Source of the DNA: Acidovorax facilis
Lineage (GTDB): Bacteria; Pseudomonadota; Gammaproteobacteria; Burkholderiales; Burkholderiaceae_C
Reading direction: 5' to 3'
NCBI RefSeq assembly: GCF_023913775.1
Contig: NZ_JAMXAX010000018.1
Location: 1 to 62,988, forward strand
Length of the DNA: 62,988 nucleotides
Part shown: piece by piece, positions 45,314 to 54,077 of the stretch
Layout of the letters: the number at the start of each line of letters is the position of its first letter
How positions within the stretch are numbered: position 1 is the first letter of the stretch
Translations under genes and position numbers: made by a program
Notes under the pieces: model-generated
Database searches by the model: none
Seen by the model: only the letters and a program-made list of their open reading frames with translations
What the model was told of the DNA's origin: nothing

Positions 45314-46372
45314 TCATCGGGCCAACCCGACTCCCTCGCTCAAGTAAGCCTGGAGCACGTTGGCGGTGTTGATGCCGATGTCGTCCACCGCGTAGCCGCC
45401 TTCGAACACCAGGACCGTCGGCATGGCCAATCGGCCCAATCGGCTGCCAAACCTCAGGAAGTCGTCGCTGGTCAGCCGAAAGCCCGAGATCGGATCGCCT
45501 TCGTAGGTGTCCACCCCAAGTGACACCACCAATGCGTCCGCCTTGAATGCCTGGATTCTCTGCAGGGCCATCTCAAGAGCCCGGCACCAGGCGGCCCCAT
45601 CGGTCCCCCGCGGCAGCGGCAGGTTCACGTTGAACCCTTCGCCGAGACCGGCACCGGTTTCTTCGGAGTAGCCGATGTAGTACGGGTAATCGGTCCGCGG
45701 ATCGGCGTGGATGCTCACGAACAACACGTCAGGACGGTCGTAGAAGATCGTCTGTGTCCCGTTGCCATGGTGGTAATCCACGTCGAGGATCGCCACGCGC
45801 TGCGCTCCGCCGTCACGCAAGGCCTGAGCCGCAAGCGCCGCGTTGTTCAGGAAGCAATAGCCGCCGAAATAGTCCCGTCCCGCATGGTGTCCGGGCGGCC
45901 GCGTCAGTGCGAAAGCCGCCGACTCGCCAGCGAGAACGCGCCAGGCTGCCGTGATCGCGCAGTTGGCGCCCTCGCAGGCCGCGTCCCAGCTGCCGGCGGT
46001 CAGCGGCGTGCCCGCATCGAAAGTGTATTGGCCCAGGCGCGCCACGAAACTGTCGGGAACCACATCGGAGCGAAAGGCGCGGATCGGCCAGTACGACGGC
46101 AGGGCATCCCTCCCGGCATTGGCCGGATCGAGCGCAACCCATTCCGCCCAGGCGCCGCGCAGGAACGCCACGAAGGACGGCGCATGGACCTTGTTCAACA
46201 AGGCCAGATCCATTTCACCCGGCAGCTCGAAGCGCCCCATCCCGCGGCGCAGCAGCTCCTGGCGCACACGTTCGACCCGCGCAGGCACCTCCACACCCTC
46301 GACCAGCGCGCCCCGAAACATCTCCACGCGCCCGTGATGGCGCGGATGAACACTGTTGTAGACGATCAGCAC
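45314..46372 (-). CDS. Histone-deacetylase-family amidohydrolase
   Basis: This 352-residue zinc deacetylase is of the acetylpolyamine amidohydrolase/HDAC fold. It has RPPGHHAG (tandem His), FLNNAA, ILDVDYHHGNGTQ (zinc Asp/His), SLGVDTYEGDP (zinc Asp) and the C-terminal FEGGYAVDD. The GTG at 46372 with AAGGA seven bases upstream is chosen over longer frames that run into the ABC gene. It ends the formyltransferase-acylase-ABC operon. It may remove an acetyl or similar group from a siderophore precursor. Polyamine deacetylation is an alternative. Confidence 0.8.
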   Translation of the reverse strand: MLIVYNSVHPRHHGRVEMFRGALVEGVEVPARVERVRQELLRRGMGRFELPGEMDLALLNKVHAPSFVAFLRGAWAEWVALDPANAGRDALPSYWPIRAFRSDVVPDSFVARLGQYTFDAGTPLTAGSWDAACEGANCAITAAWRVLAGESAAFALTRPPGHHAGRDYFGGYCFLNNAALAAQALRDGGAQRVAILDVDYHHGNGTQTIFYDRPDVLFVSIHADPRTDYPYYIGYSEETGAGLGEGFNVNLPLPRGTDGAAWCRALEMALQRIQAFKADALVVSLGVDTYEGDPISGFRLTSDDFLRFGSRLGRLAMPTVLVFEGGYAVDDIGINTANVLQAYLSEGVGLAR

Positions 46373-46400
46373 CGGCCAATTCCTTGCACCCACCGAGGAC

Positions 46401-48122
46401 TCATGCGCCCGCCAATCCTGCTGCTGCCAACACCGGCCCTGCCTCGTCCGCACCGGTCTTTCGATCCTCGACGATGCGCCCGTTGGCCATGCGCACCACC
46501 CGATCGGCCACGTGGAAGTAGCGGTCATCGTGGGAGATGACGACGACGAGATGGCCACGATCCCGCAGTTCCGGCAGCAGCTCGGTGTAGAAGAGGTGCC
46601 GGAACGTCGGGTCCTGATCTGCGGCCCACTCGTCGAACACCAGCACCTGCCGGCCCTCCAGATAGGCGTGCACCAAGGCCAACCGCTTGCGTTGCCCGGT
46701 GGACAGATCCAGGGTGTTGAATGCCCCCTCCTTGACGCTCACCTTGTGGGCGATCTCGAGACGCTCCAGGTATTTCAGGGCCGCTTGCGTCACGCCCTGC
46801 TCGCGCCCCTCCACCTTGCCTCCGGCCAGCAGATCCTCGAACAGGTAGAAGTCCGCGAAAACGGTCGTGAACAGTTGCCGGTAGTCGTCCCGGGTTTCCA
46901 CCGTCACCGGCTCCCCGTCCAGCAGGATCTCCCCGGCCTTTGGCGGGTACAGCCCCAGCAAGACCTTGATGAGGGTGGTCTTGCCCGACCCGTTGTCGCC
47001 GACGACGAAGACCAGTTCTCCGCTGTCCAGGCGCAAGTCCAGCGGCCCCAGCACGAAGCCTTCGGTCGCGCCGTCGGGCGCCTGGAAGGCGTACTGCACG
47101 TTCCTCAGCTCGATGGCCTGCTCCAGGGCCACCCGGCTCTCGGGTCGATCCAGGTGCAGGTGCGGCTCCGGATTGGCGAAGTGGGCCGACAGGTCGGCGA
47201 TTCGCTGAAACGCCACCTTGGCCCGCCCAACCTCTGGCAGCACCCCCAGGATCTGGTCCATCGGACCTTTCAGGAACAGCAGCACCAGCACGAACCCGCT
47301 GAGCACGGCGGGCTCCGTGGACCGGAAAGCCGCCCAGCCCAGGATCCAGGCGATCAAGAGGAAGTAAAGCGCGGACCCGAACGCAGTCGCCAGCACATAG
47401 GTGTTGATCGCCTTGCTGTTGACGTCACGGATCGCCCCGATGATGCGTTCGATCTGACCGTTGTACATCCGGCTGCGCCGCTCCCGGTGCATGCGAAGTT
47501 CCTTGGCCCCGGCACTGATGTCACGGTAAGTCTTGTGCAGTTGCTCCTCATGGTCCCGCGCCTTCCAGAAACCCGACACCCCGCGCGCCTGCGCAAGCAG
47601 TTGGGCCACCGTCCCCCCGACCAGCGCGACGATCAAAAAGCCGAACAACGGCAGCGACAGATAGGCCAGGTAGCCCAGGCAGCCCAGGACGGTGGCCACC
47701 GAGACCAAGGTCGTGGCGAGGGCGAAGATCACGTCGCTGATCATGTCCACGTCCTGAGACAGCACAGGCATCAGCCGGTGTGTTCGGTACCGCTCCAGCG
47801 CATCGATCGGGGCCGACAGGATCTTGCGCGCCAAGCTCTTGCGCACTTCGGCCACCAGGCGCTGGCCGACCCAGTTGGTGGACACGTGCGAGACGGCGCG
47901 CCCCAGCAAGGCCGCCAGGCACAACGCCACGAAGGAGAGCAGCACGTCGCCGGCCATGCCGCTGCCGCCGGCAAGCACCTGATTGACCACTCCCAGCAAG
48001 GCCACCGTGGCGGCACCCGCGCCGACGCCGGTGATGGCCGACAGCAGGATCCATGGAAAAAACGGCCGCAGCAGCTGCAACAGCTCGCGTGCCTGATTGC
48101 GTTCGCTCATCGAATACGCCAT
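46401..48122 (-). CDS. Cyclic-peptide/siderophore export ABC transporter (pvdE-like)
   Basis: This 573-residue fused permease-ATPase is of the PvdE/SyrD group. It has six helices (residues 20-300) and an ATPase with GDNGSGKTT (about residue 385), the variant signature LSTGQRKR and LVFDEWAADQDP. The DEWAADQDP wording is typical of peptide-siderophore exporters. It would move an acylated precursor to the periplasm, where the acylase upstream in the operon trims it. The ATG at 48122 follows GAGG at seven bases. It lies 25 bases after the acylase stop. Confidence 0.85.
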   Translation of the reverse strand: MAYSMSERNQARELLQLLRPFFPWILLSAITGVGAGAATVALLGVVNQVLAGGSGMAGDVLLSFVALCLAALLGRAVSHVSTNWVGQRLVAEVRKSLARKILSAPIDALERYRTHRLMPVLSQDVDMISDVIFALATTLVSVATVLGCLGYLAYLSLPLFGFLIVALVGGTVAQLLAQARGVSGFWKARDHEEQLHKTYRDISAGAKELRMHRERRSRMYNGQIERIIGAIRDVNSKAINTYVLATAFGSALYFLLIAWILGWAAFRSTEPAVLSGFVLVLLFLKGPMDQILGVLPEVGRAKVAFQRIADLSAHFANPEPHLHLDRPESRVALEQAIELRNVQYAFQAPDGATEGFVLGPLDLRLDSGELVFVVGDNGSGKTTLIKVLLGLYPPKAGEILLDGEPVTVETRDDYRQLFTTVFADFYLFEDLLAGGKVEGREQGVTQAALKYLERLEIAHKVSVKEGAFNTLDLSTGQRKRLALVHAYLEGRQVLVFDEWAADQDPTFRHLFYTELLPELRDRGHLVVVISHDDRYFHVADRVVRMANGRIVEDRKTGADEAGPVLAAAGLAGA

Positions 48123-48147
48123 GCGCAGACCTCGTCCTATCTGGGTT

Positions 48148-50583
48148 TCACGGCCGCAAGACCGCGCGCGTCAACTGCGGATCGCGCTGGATGTCCGCCT
48201 CGTTGAACGGAAAACGCAGCCATGCCTTGCGCGAATAGCGCGCAACCGGCGCGCTGCCCCGGCCGTTGCTCACGGCGAGTTCGTCCTGTCCATGGGCCAG
48301 CAGCGTGTGCGCCTCGACCCCCTTCTCGCCGAAGCGCACCACCTGCAAGTAGCTGTTGGAGACCGCATTCGCATCCAGAACGTCCTTCCCGTCCTCGGGG
48401 CAAGCCACGGTGAAATAGCCTGCGCCACCGCAGCCGCCGTAGATCGGCCAGCGTCGACCGCCGCTGCGCACGTAGCGCTGACTTCCCGTCGCCGCGTCCA
48501 GCGGTATCCCTTTGGCACTCAGCGCAGCGATGGCCGAGGTCAGCGCCTTGCCCGCCCCACCTTCGCTCGGCATGGGCACCGCCGGCGTGGACAGTGGCGC
48601 GTCGATGGAGAAGGAGGTCCGGTAGAGTTTCCCTTCGGGGATCTTCTCCAGTTCGTCCCAGAACGCATCCCACAGCAGCGCCCCACGATCGCCCGCCTCT
48701 CCGGTGCTCCCCCAGGCGCGCAGAACGCCGCAGGCCTTCGTGTAGGCATCACGCCCTGCGCTTGCCGGCACGCCCACCCGAGAGCAGGCCTGATCGAGCA
48801 AGGTCAGCTTGAACTGCTCCGCGGAATAGGCGCGTGAGCGCAGCGCCTCCTGCATCGCCCAGCGCCCGAGTTCCTTGGACGACCGCGCCCCCCGTTGCAA
48901 CAGGTCGATCGCGATCTGATGCCCCAGACGGCCGCGGTGATGCAGCGCGGATTGAGCCGCCCCCAGCAAGGAAGGAAATCCGTCGAGCGGCTGGTCGACG
49001 TTGGCCAGCCAGTAGCTGTCGTTCATGTTGGCCACATAGTCTTCGCGCAGAAGACTGGGAAGCCGCTCGGCCGGCATGGCACCCGACTGCACCGCCTCTC
49101 GATCGACATGCCAGATGCAGGCGGATCGGCTGCCATCCAGGAACGGGGTGCGCGGATCGAACTTGGCGAAGGCGCCGGCAAGAGGCGCATTGCAGGCCTG
49201 ACGGTGATCATCGGGCACATCGGGTACCGCACCGATGTCCGCATACCAGACCCGCCCATCTCCCTTGCCAATGGCCACGGTATTCACCCATGGCATGGCC
49301 GCCTCCTTGCGCTGGATGGCGATGAACTCGTCGAGCGAGCCCGCAAGATTCCACCGCAGAAAATTCCGGTAGACGCGCTGGTTGTCCGCGTTGACATCGC
49401 GCACCGCCAGGGCACGTTGGGCAGACCAGCCCAGGGCGGGGTCCATCCGGCCCAGATCCACCACGGGACCGAACCTCGATGTGTACAGCGTCCTGCTCAC
49501 CTGGCGAGCCTGCCCGCCCTCGTCCGCCACGTCCACGGTGACGGTGCGCGACTGCATGGGCTCGGACACGCCATCGACCAGATAGCGCCTGGGATCCGAT
49601 GGATCGAGCTCCAACTGGAACAAGCCGAAGCGACGCGCGCTGGAAACCGTATGACTCCACGCCACATGCTCGTTGAAGCCGATCATCACCAGCGGCACCC
49701 CCAGGAACCCCACCCCCGCCACGTTCAATTTCCCGGGAATGGTGAGGTGCATCTGGTAAAAGCGGTCCGGGCCACCCCAATACCAATGCGGGTTGCCGAG
49801 CAGCACGGCCCCGTCGCCGCCGGTGGCACGCTGTCCCCAGGCGATCACGTTGCTGCCCAACTCGACGCGCGGGCCTAGGTTGTTGGCCAGACGCACCCGC
49901 AGTTCCTGCGAACCCACAGCATCGCTCGCCTGCACCCTGCCGGGCGAGGCGTTGACGATGTCGGGGAGAAACTGCAGATAGCCCGCCGTCAGATGCGACG
50001 CGTACATCCGGCGGTGGATGTCCTGCGCCGAGATCTCGCGAACCCATTTCTTGCCCAGGCAGGCACGGTGGGCGTGGCGGCGCGGGTGGGCTTGGGCCTC
50101 CCGCAGCCAGCGGTTGTAGCCCTGAGCAAAACCCTCGGCGAGGTCGTTCAACTCACGGGGCTGCTCGGCCTGGAAACGCGCCACCGCCGCGTCATCGACA
50201 AAGGCCCGGAAGAAGAAGTCCGAGTCGATGTTCTTCGGTCGCCCCACATTGGAATCAACCGAGGGACGCTGCTCCGCGCCAAAAAAAAGAGATCGTCGAC
50301 CTTCGTTGGTCACGAACGACTCCGCCAGGGTGCACAGCGCGTCCTGCGCCTGCACATACCCGATGCCAATGCCCAAGTCGCGCCACCCGTTCGCCCGAAT
50401 GTGCGGGATGTCATCGGTGGTGCGCCGGATCTCGATGGATCGCGCAACTGCGGTCATCGCTTCGTCCGACACCTCACGGGCGCGCGCCGGATGGGGCATC
50501 AGCAGAGAAAGCGCCGCGATCAGCACCGCACCCGAGGCACACCGCCGCCCCCACCCCCGCGCGATCGCGGGTTCAGCAGGCAT
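48148..50583 (-). CDS. PvdQ-like periplasmic acylase (Ntn hydrolase)
   Basis: This 811-residue penicillin-acylase-family precursor has a signal peptide (to about residue 35), alpha chain and linker, then the beta-chain start GSNVIAWG with the catalytic nucleophile Ser244. The family is self-cleaving. In pyoverdine assembly PvdQ removes a fatty-acyl tail from the exported precursor. Here it follows a formyltransferase and precedes a PvdE-like exporter, so the same role is inferred. The ATG at 50583 overlaps the formyltransferase end by 11 bases. Quorum-quenching acylase is an alternative. Confidence 0.85.
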   Translation of the reverse strand: MPAEPAIARGWGRRCASGAVLIAALSLLMPHPARAREVSDEAMTAVARSIEIRRTTDDIPHIRANGWRDLGIGIGYVQAQDALCTLAESFVTNEGRRSLFFGAEQRPSVDSNVGRPKNIDSDFFFRAFVDDAAVARFQAEQPRELNDLAEGFAQGYNRWLREAQAHPRRHAHRACLGKKWVREISAQDIHRRMYASHLTAGYLQFLPDIVNASPGRVQASDAVGSQELRVRLANNLGPRVELGSNVIAWGQRATGGDGAVLLGNPHWYWGGPDRFYQMHLTIPGKLNVAGVGFLGVPLVMIGFNEHVAWSHTVSSARRFGLFQLELDPSDPRRYLVDGVSEPMQSRTVTVDVADEGGQARQVSRTLYTSRFGPVVDLGRMDPALGWSAQRALAVRDVNADNQRVYRNFLRWNLAGSLDEFIAIQRKEAAMPWVNTVAIGKGDGRVWYADIGAVPDVPDDHRQACNAPLAGAFAKFDPRTPFLDGSRSACIWHVDREAVQSGAMPAERLPSLLREDYVANMNDSYWLANVDQPLDGFPSLLGAAQSALHHRGRLGHQIAIDLLQRGARSSKELGRWAMQEALRSRAYSAEQFKLTLLDQACSRVGVPASAGRDAYTKACGVLRAWGSTGEAGDRGALLWDAFWDELEKIPEGKLYRTSFSIDAPLSTPAVPMPSEGGAGKALTSAIAALSAKGIPLDAATGSQRYVRSGGRRWPIYGGCGGAGYFTVACPEDGKDVLDANAVSNSYLQVVRFGEKGVEAHTLLAHGQDELAVSNGRGSAPVARYSRKAWLRFPFNEADIQRDPQLTRAVLRP

Positions 50584-51421
50584 GGGCCACTCCCAGCTCG
50601 ACGCCCAAGACCTTGGCGAGGCCCTGTTCCAGCGCCGGGAAAAGACTTCGATGGAAGTTGTTCCAGCGCAGTTCCAGAATCGTGTCCTCGGGGTCGATGT
50701 CGGTGGCCAGGACGTCGGCCACGACTTCTCCGGAGTCGATGCCGTTGTCAACGAAATGGAAAGACGCGCCGGTCTGGCGAACCACGGGCACGTCGATGTA
50801 CTCCATCGTCTGCCAGTTCACGACCTTCTTGCCCCGCGCGCCATGCAGGGCGTCGAGCGTGGCATAGGCGCCGCGCCGCTGGTGGGGCGAGCCATCCCGC
50901 GTGATGCCGGGATGGATGTTGTAGATGCGCCGGGCGAATGGCGCCCCCGGGCGCACCAACTCATCCAGGATAACCAGCAGGCCATCCAGCACGACGACAT
51001 CGGCCTGCACGCCGCTCAGCGCAGCCAGCAGGCGCTCCTCGAAATCATGCTTGCCACTGGCGCGCCGTGGATCGTTCAGCGGCAATCGCCGGTAGGTCGA
51101 GGGCACGGGCGTGAGCAGATCGTTGAGCGCACGCCCTTGGACGGCCAGCCCCGGCGGGTAGAACCACGTTCCCCCAGGTCGGGGCGTGAAGCCGTAGTCG
51201 GCCAGCTTGGCCCGGTCCGCGGGAGACCCCTCGTCGTCATCGAAGATCACCCGGTCAAGCACCAGATGCTCGCCCAGGGGCCCCTCGTTGAGCAGGGTCA
51301 CCAGATGCTCGAGTGGCGAGGGCATGTACCGCGCCTCGGCCTTGTAGTTGATGTGCTGGCCAGCCTTGTCCGCGGCGGCGTTCCTTAGGGACCAGATGTA
51401 AACGAGACGTTTCTGAGCCAT
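50573..51421 (-). CDS. N-hydroxyornithine formyltransferase (pvdF-like)
   Basis: This 282-residue formyltransferase has IYNIHPGITRDGSPHQ (catalytic Asn168/His170) and FVDNGIDSG (Asp near 225-229), the triad of folate-dependent formyltransferases. It would put a formyl group on N5-hydroxyornithine to complete a hydroxamate, as PvdF does. It is divergent from the ornithine monooxygenase. The ATG at 51421 lies 128 bases from a perfect OrbS/PvdS-type promoter. It is the first gene of the biosynthesis/export operon. Confidence 0.85.
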   Translation of the reverse strand: MAQKRLVYIWSLRNAAADKAGQHINYKAEARYMPSPLEHLVTLLNEGPLGEHLVLDRVIFDDDEGSPADRAKLADYGFTPRPGGTWFYPPGLAVQGRALNDLLTPVPSTYRRLPLNDPRRASGKHDFEERLLAALSGVQADVVVLDGLLVILDELVRPGAPFARRIYNIHPGITRDGSPHQRRGAYATLDALHGARGKKVVNWQTMEYIDVPVVRQTGASFHFVDNGIDSGEVVADVLATDIDPEDTILELRWNNFHRSLFPALEQGLAKVLGVELGVAHAC

Positions 51422-51546
51422 GGTCGGTATGAAGGGGCATGTTCTGGTGAAGACGCCTGCCAACCGGTAGGCATCCTGATGTCCACGTCCTGATCCGATC
51501 CACGCAGCCAGCTACTTTGCGCTCGCGGTCAGGTGTGTTGCCTCAT

Positions 51547-51573
51547 AAGACGCATCAGCCCCTCATCTGTTTA
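51547..51573 (-). promoter_or_regulatory. OrbS/PvdS-type promoter for the formyltransferase operon
   Basis: On the minus strand, TAAAC, a 16-base spacer and CGTCTT lie 125 bases before the formyltransferase start. The rest of the 406-base divergent gap (51422-51827) holds the twin promoter for the monooxygenase and no gene. Confidence 0.75.
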
Positions 51574-51598
51574 GCCGCGCTCGCGGAACCCGGCGGAC

Positions 51599-51625
51599 TA
51601 AACAAACCAGGCCCTTCCCCGTCTT
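51599..51625 (+). promoter_or_regulatory. OrbS/PvdS-type promoter for the ornithine monooxygenase
   Basis: On the plus strand, TAAAC, a 16-base spacer and CGTCTT precede the monooxygenase gene by about 200 bases. The long leader is unusual. Confidence 0.75.
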
Positions 51626-51827
51626 GCTGGCATGGGACCGCCATCACGCCATGAGCTCCTTTGCGCCAGACATCGCCGGTGCGGTGCCATGGCGCAGCCC
51701 GTCCGGACCGAGATGGCCCCCTCACGACCGATCTGCGGCCGTGCGTCATCGGCGTCTTCATCGATGTCATGTGCATCGACGATCACAGATGCCCCATCCA
51801 TCAGCACCACCTCGTGAGGACCACCGC

Positions 51828-53129
51828 ATGCACATCCATGACCTGATCGGAATCGGCTTCGGGCCATCCAACATCGCTCTCGCCATTGCCCTCCAGGAAG
51901 AACGGCAGGCAGGGCACCGCCCCATCGACGCGTTCTTCATCGAAAAGCAAGCCGGCTTCTCCTGGCACCCAGGCATGCTGCTCGGCCATGCCCACATGCA
52001 GATCTCTTATCTGAAGGATCTGGCGACGCTGCGCAACCCGCGCAGTCGCTTCACCTTCGTGAACTACCTGCACGAACAAGGCCGGCTGCCCGACTTCATC
52101 AACCTCAAGTCCTTCTTCCCGAGTCGCCACGAGTTCAGCGACTACCTCGGGTGGGCCGCTCGCCAGTTCGACGACATCTGCGCATACGCCGAAGAGGTCA
52201 TCGAGGTGCTGCCTGAGCAAAAGGACGGCCACGTCCCCCTGCTGCGGGTGCGATCCCGTGACCAACGGGGCGCCGTGCGGGATCGCCTGGCCCGCAATCT
52301 CGTGGTCAGCGTCGGCGGGACGCCCAAGGTACCGGACTGCTTCAAGAAGCTGGCGGGCGAGGCCCGCGTCTTCCATTCAAACGGCTACCTCACCGGCATC
52401 GCGGCCAACCGCCAGGCGCGCAAGGTTGCCGTCATCGGAGGCGGCCAGAGCGCGGCGGAGATCTTCGTCGACCTGCACAACCGAGCGGAGCCCACCGACG
52501 TCGACCTGATCATGCGCGGCCGGGCCCTGCACCCGTCCGACGACAGTCCGTTCGTCAACGGCATCTTCAACGCGGATTTCACCGATCACATGTTCCAGCA
52601 GGACGAAGCCACCCGCGCCAAACTGCTGCAGGAGTTTCACCGTACCAACTACGCGGCCCCGGATCTCGAACTCATTCAGCAGATTTACAAGATCTTGTAC
52701 GAACAACGGGTCGTGCGCGGCGATCGCCATCACCTGCTGCGGCGGCACGAGGTACTGAGCGCAAATGCGCGCGCAGACGGAGTTGAACTCGTGCTGCGCG
52801 ATCTGGACCAAAACATGGAACTCACGCGGCGTTACGACGCCGTGGTGCTGGCAACGGGGTACGAGCGCGAGAACCACAAGCCCCTGCTCACCCCGCTCGC
52901 CAAGCATCTGGGCGATCTCCAGGTGGACCGCAACTACCGTCTCAGGTCTGCCACCGAGCTCCAGCCAGCCATCTTCCTGCAGGGGGCATGCGAGGGCAGC
53001 CATGGGCTGAGCGACACCCTGCTCTCCGTAACGGCCGTGCGCGTGAAGGAGATCATCGATGCACTCGGCTCATCCACCGCGCGCAAGCCTGGCGCCAGCA
53101 CGGAAAAACTCGCTGCCGCTGCCACCTGA
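51828..53129 (+). CDS. L-ornithine N5-monooxygenase (pvdA-like)
   Basis: This 433-residue flavin-dependent N-hydroxylase is of the PvdA/SidA group. It has the FAD motif GIGFGPSN (residues 8-15), the NADPH motif VIGGGQSAAEIF (about residue 205), VLATGYE (about residue 343) and GLSDTLLSV near the end. It makes N5-hydroxyornithine, the first step of hydroxamate formation. The start at 51828 is the first residue of a clean family N-terminus (MHIHDLIGIG). The open frame upstream is leader. A hairpin after the stop may protect or end the transcript. Confidence 0.9.
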   Translation: MHIHDLIGIGFGPSNIALAIALQEERQAGHRPIDAFFIEKQAGFSWHPGMLLGHAHMQISYLKDLATLRNPRSRFTFVNYLHEQGRLPDFINLKSFFPSRHEFSDYLGWAARQFDDICAYAEEVIEVLPEQKDGHVPLLRVRSRDQRGAVRDRLARNLVVSVGGTPKVPDCFKKLAGEARVFHSNGYLTGIAANRQARKVAVIGGGQSAAEIFVDLHNRAEPTDVDLIMRGRALHPSDDSPFVNGIFNADFTDHMFQQDEATRAKLLQEFHRTNYAAPDLELIQQIYKILYEQRVVRGDRHHLLRRHEVLSANARADGVELVLRDLDQNMELTRRYDAVVLATGYERENHKPLLTPLAKHLGDLQVDRNYRLRSATELQPAIFLQGACEGSHGLSDTLLSVTAVRVKEIIDALGSSTARKPGASTEKLAAAAT

Positions 53130-53136
53130 GCGTCAC

Positions 53137-53173
53137 GCCCCAAGGAAGGATCGATGGGTCCCTTCCTTGGGGC
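53137..53173 (+). other. Perfect 13-base stem-loop after the monooxygenase gene
   Basis: GCCCCAAGGAAGG and CCTTCCTTGGGGC form a perfect stem with an 11-base loop, eight bases after the stop. No T tract follows (GCAACAAGC), so an intrinsic terminator is unlikely. It may stabilise the 3' end or be a pause site. Confidence 0.6.
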
Positions 53174-53246
53174 AACAAGCCCAACCGAACGCGGAGCACG
53201 AACGCAGGCACTCATAGTGGTCAGATGACGGGCATTCGAGTAGAAT

Positions 53247-53263
53247 GGAATGATTGTCATTCC
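53247..53263. promoter_or_regulatory. Fur-box-like palindrome before the ECF sigma gene
   Basis: GGAATGA-TTG-TCATTCC is a perfect inverted repeat resembling the Fur consensus core AATGAT...TCATT. It lies upstream of the sigma gene in the 53130-53397 gap, so Fur should repress the sigma factor in iron-rich cells. No gene is seen in that gap. Confidence 0.7.
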
Positions 53264-53397
53264 GAATGATGCTACAGAGGCCTCGCTGCCAGGGATTGGA
53301 ATCCCCCCGATCCCCTGGAGAGACCCGCCCCTCGTAAGCGCCGAGCCCTGCTTCGCTTGGCCTACGCCAGCCATATAGCCACGCCGTGCGTCCGGGA

Positions 53398-54006
53398 ATG
53401 GCCTCGAGCCCTGGCGGCGCGGCGTCGGTGATCCACCACAGCCAGCTTGACGCATGCCCCTGCCAGGAAACGTCGTCACTTTGGGGCGCTGGCTGGACCG
53501 TGATCACTCGCTACTACCGGGAACTCCTGAACTTCTGCCTTCGCAAGGTCAAGGACCACGACACTGCGGCCGACCTGGCGCAGGAGAGCTACGCGCGCGT
53601 CCTGGCCATGCAGCAGGCCGGGCAAGCGGTACTCGAGCCTCGGGCCCTGCTGCGACAAGTGGCCCTGAACGCCAAGATCGACATGGATCGGCGCGCGGAG
53701 ATTCGGCAGCACGACAACATCGATGAACTCGACGAGGCCGTCCTGCCGACCCAGCCACAACACCTTCAACCCGAGGAAATCTACGCCTCCTCGCAGGCAG
53801 CCGAGGCCTATCTCAAGGCCATCGAGGCGTTGCCGACCCGATGCCGCGAAGCGTTCTGCCTCTATGCTTTCGATGAACTCCCGAACAAGGAGATCGCGCA
53901 GCGCATGGGCATCTCGCTCAGCATGGTCAACCAGTACATCAGCCGCGGCAAACTGGCCTGCGCCGCATGCCGGCAGACGCAGAAGGGCAGCCATGCCAAG
54001 GAATAG
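53398..54006 (+). CDS. ECF sigma factor, OrbS/PvdS/FecI-like
   Basis: This protein of about 202 residues has sigma-2 (YYRELLNFCLRKVKDHDTAADLAQESYARVLAMQ) and sigma-4 (LPTRCREAFCLYAFDELPNKEIAQRMGISLSMVNQYISRG) regions. The YYRELLNF and QESYARVL wording matches the OrbS/PvdS iron-starvation sigma group. It is the likely reader of the TAAAC-N16-CGTCTT promoters. The start is uncertain: GTG 53386, ATG 53398 and GTG 53500 are in frame and none has a strong ribosome site. Fur control is suggested by the upstream palindrome. Confidence 0.85.
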   Translation: MASSPGGAASVIHHSQLDACPCQETSSLWGAGWTVITRYYRELLNFCLRKVKDHDTAADLAQESYARVLAMQQAGQAVLEPRALLRQVALNAKIDMDRRAEIRQHDNIDELDEAVLPTQPQHLQPEEIYASSQAAEAYLKAIEALPTRCREAFCLYAFDELPNKEIAQRMGISLSMVNQYISRGKLACAACRQTQKGSHAKE

Positions 54007-54077
54007 AGAACCCTTGCGCGCCGGATTGATCCTGCGGGGTGTAGTTTTGCGCGGCCTCGTGCGTCTATACAAATAAG

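Noticed and set aside
46512..48206. A 564-codon plus-strand frame over the PvdE-like exporter
   Set aside because: Antisense noise; the exporter on the other strand has complete ATPase motifs.
53137..53173. Hairpin as a rho-independent terminator
   Set aside because: The stem is strong but no T run follows on either strand.
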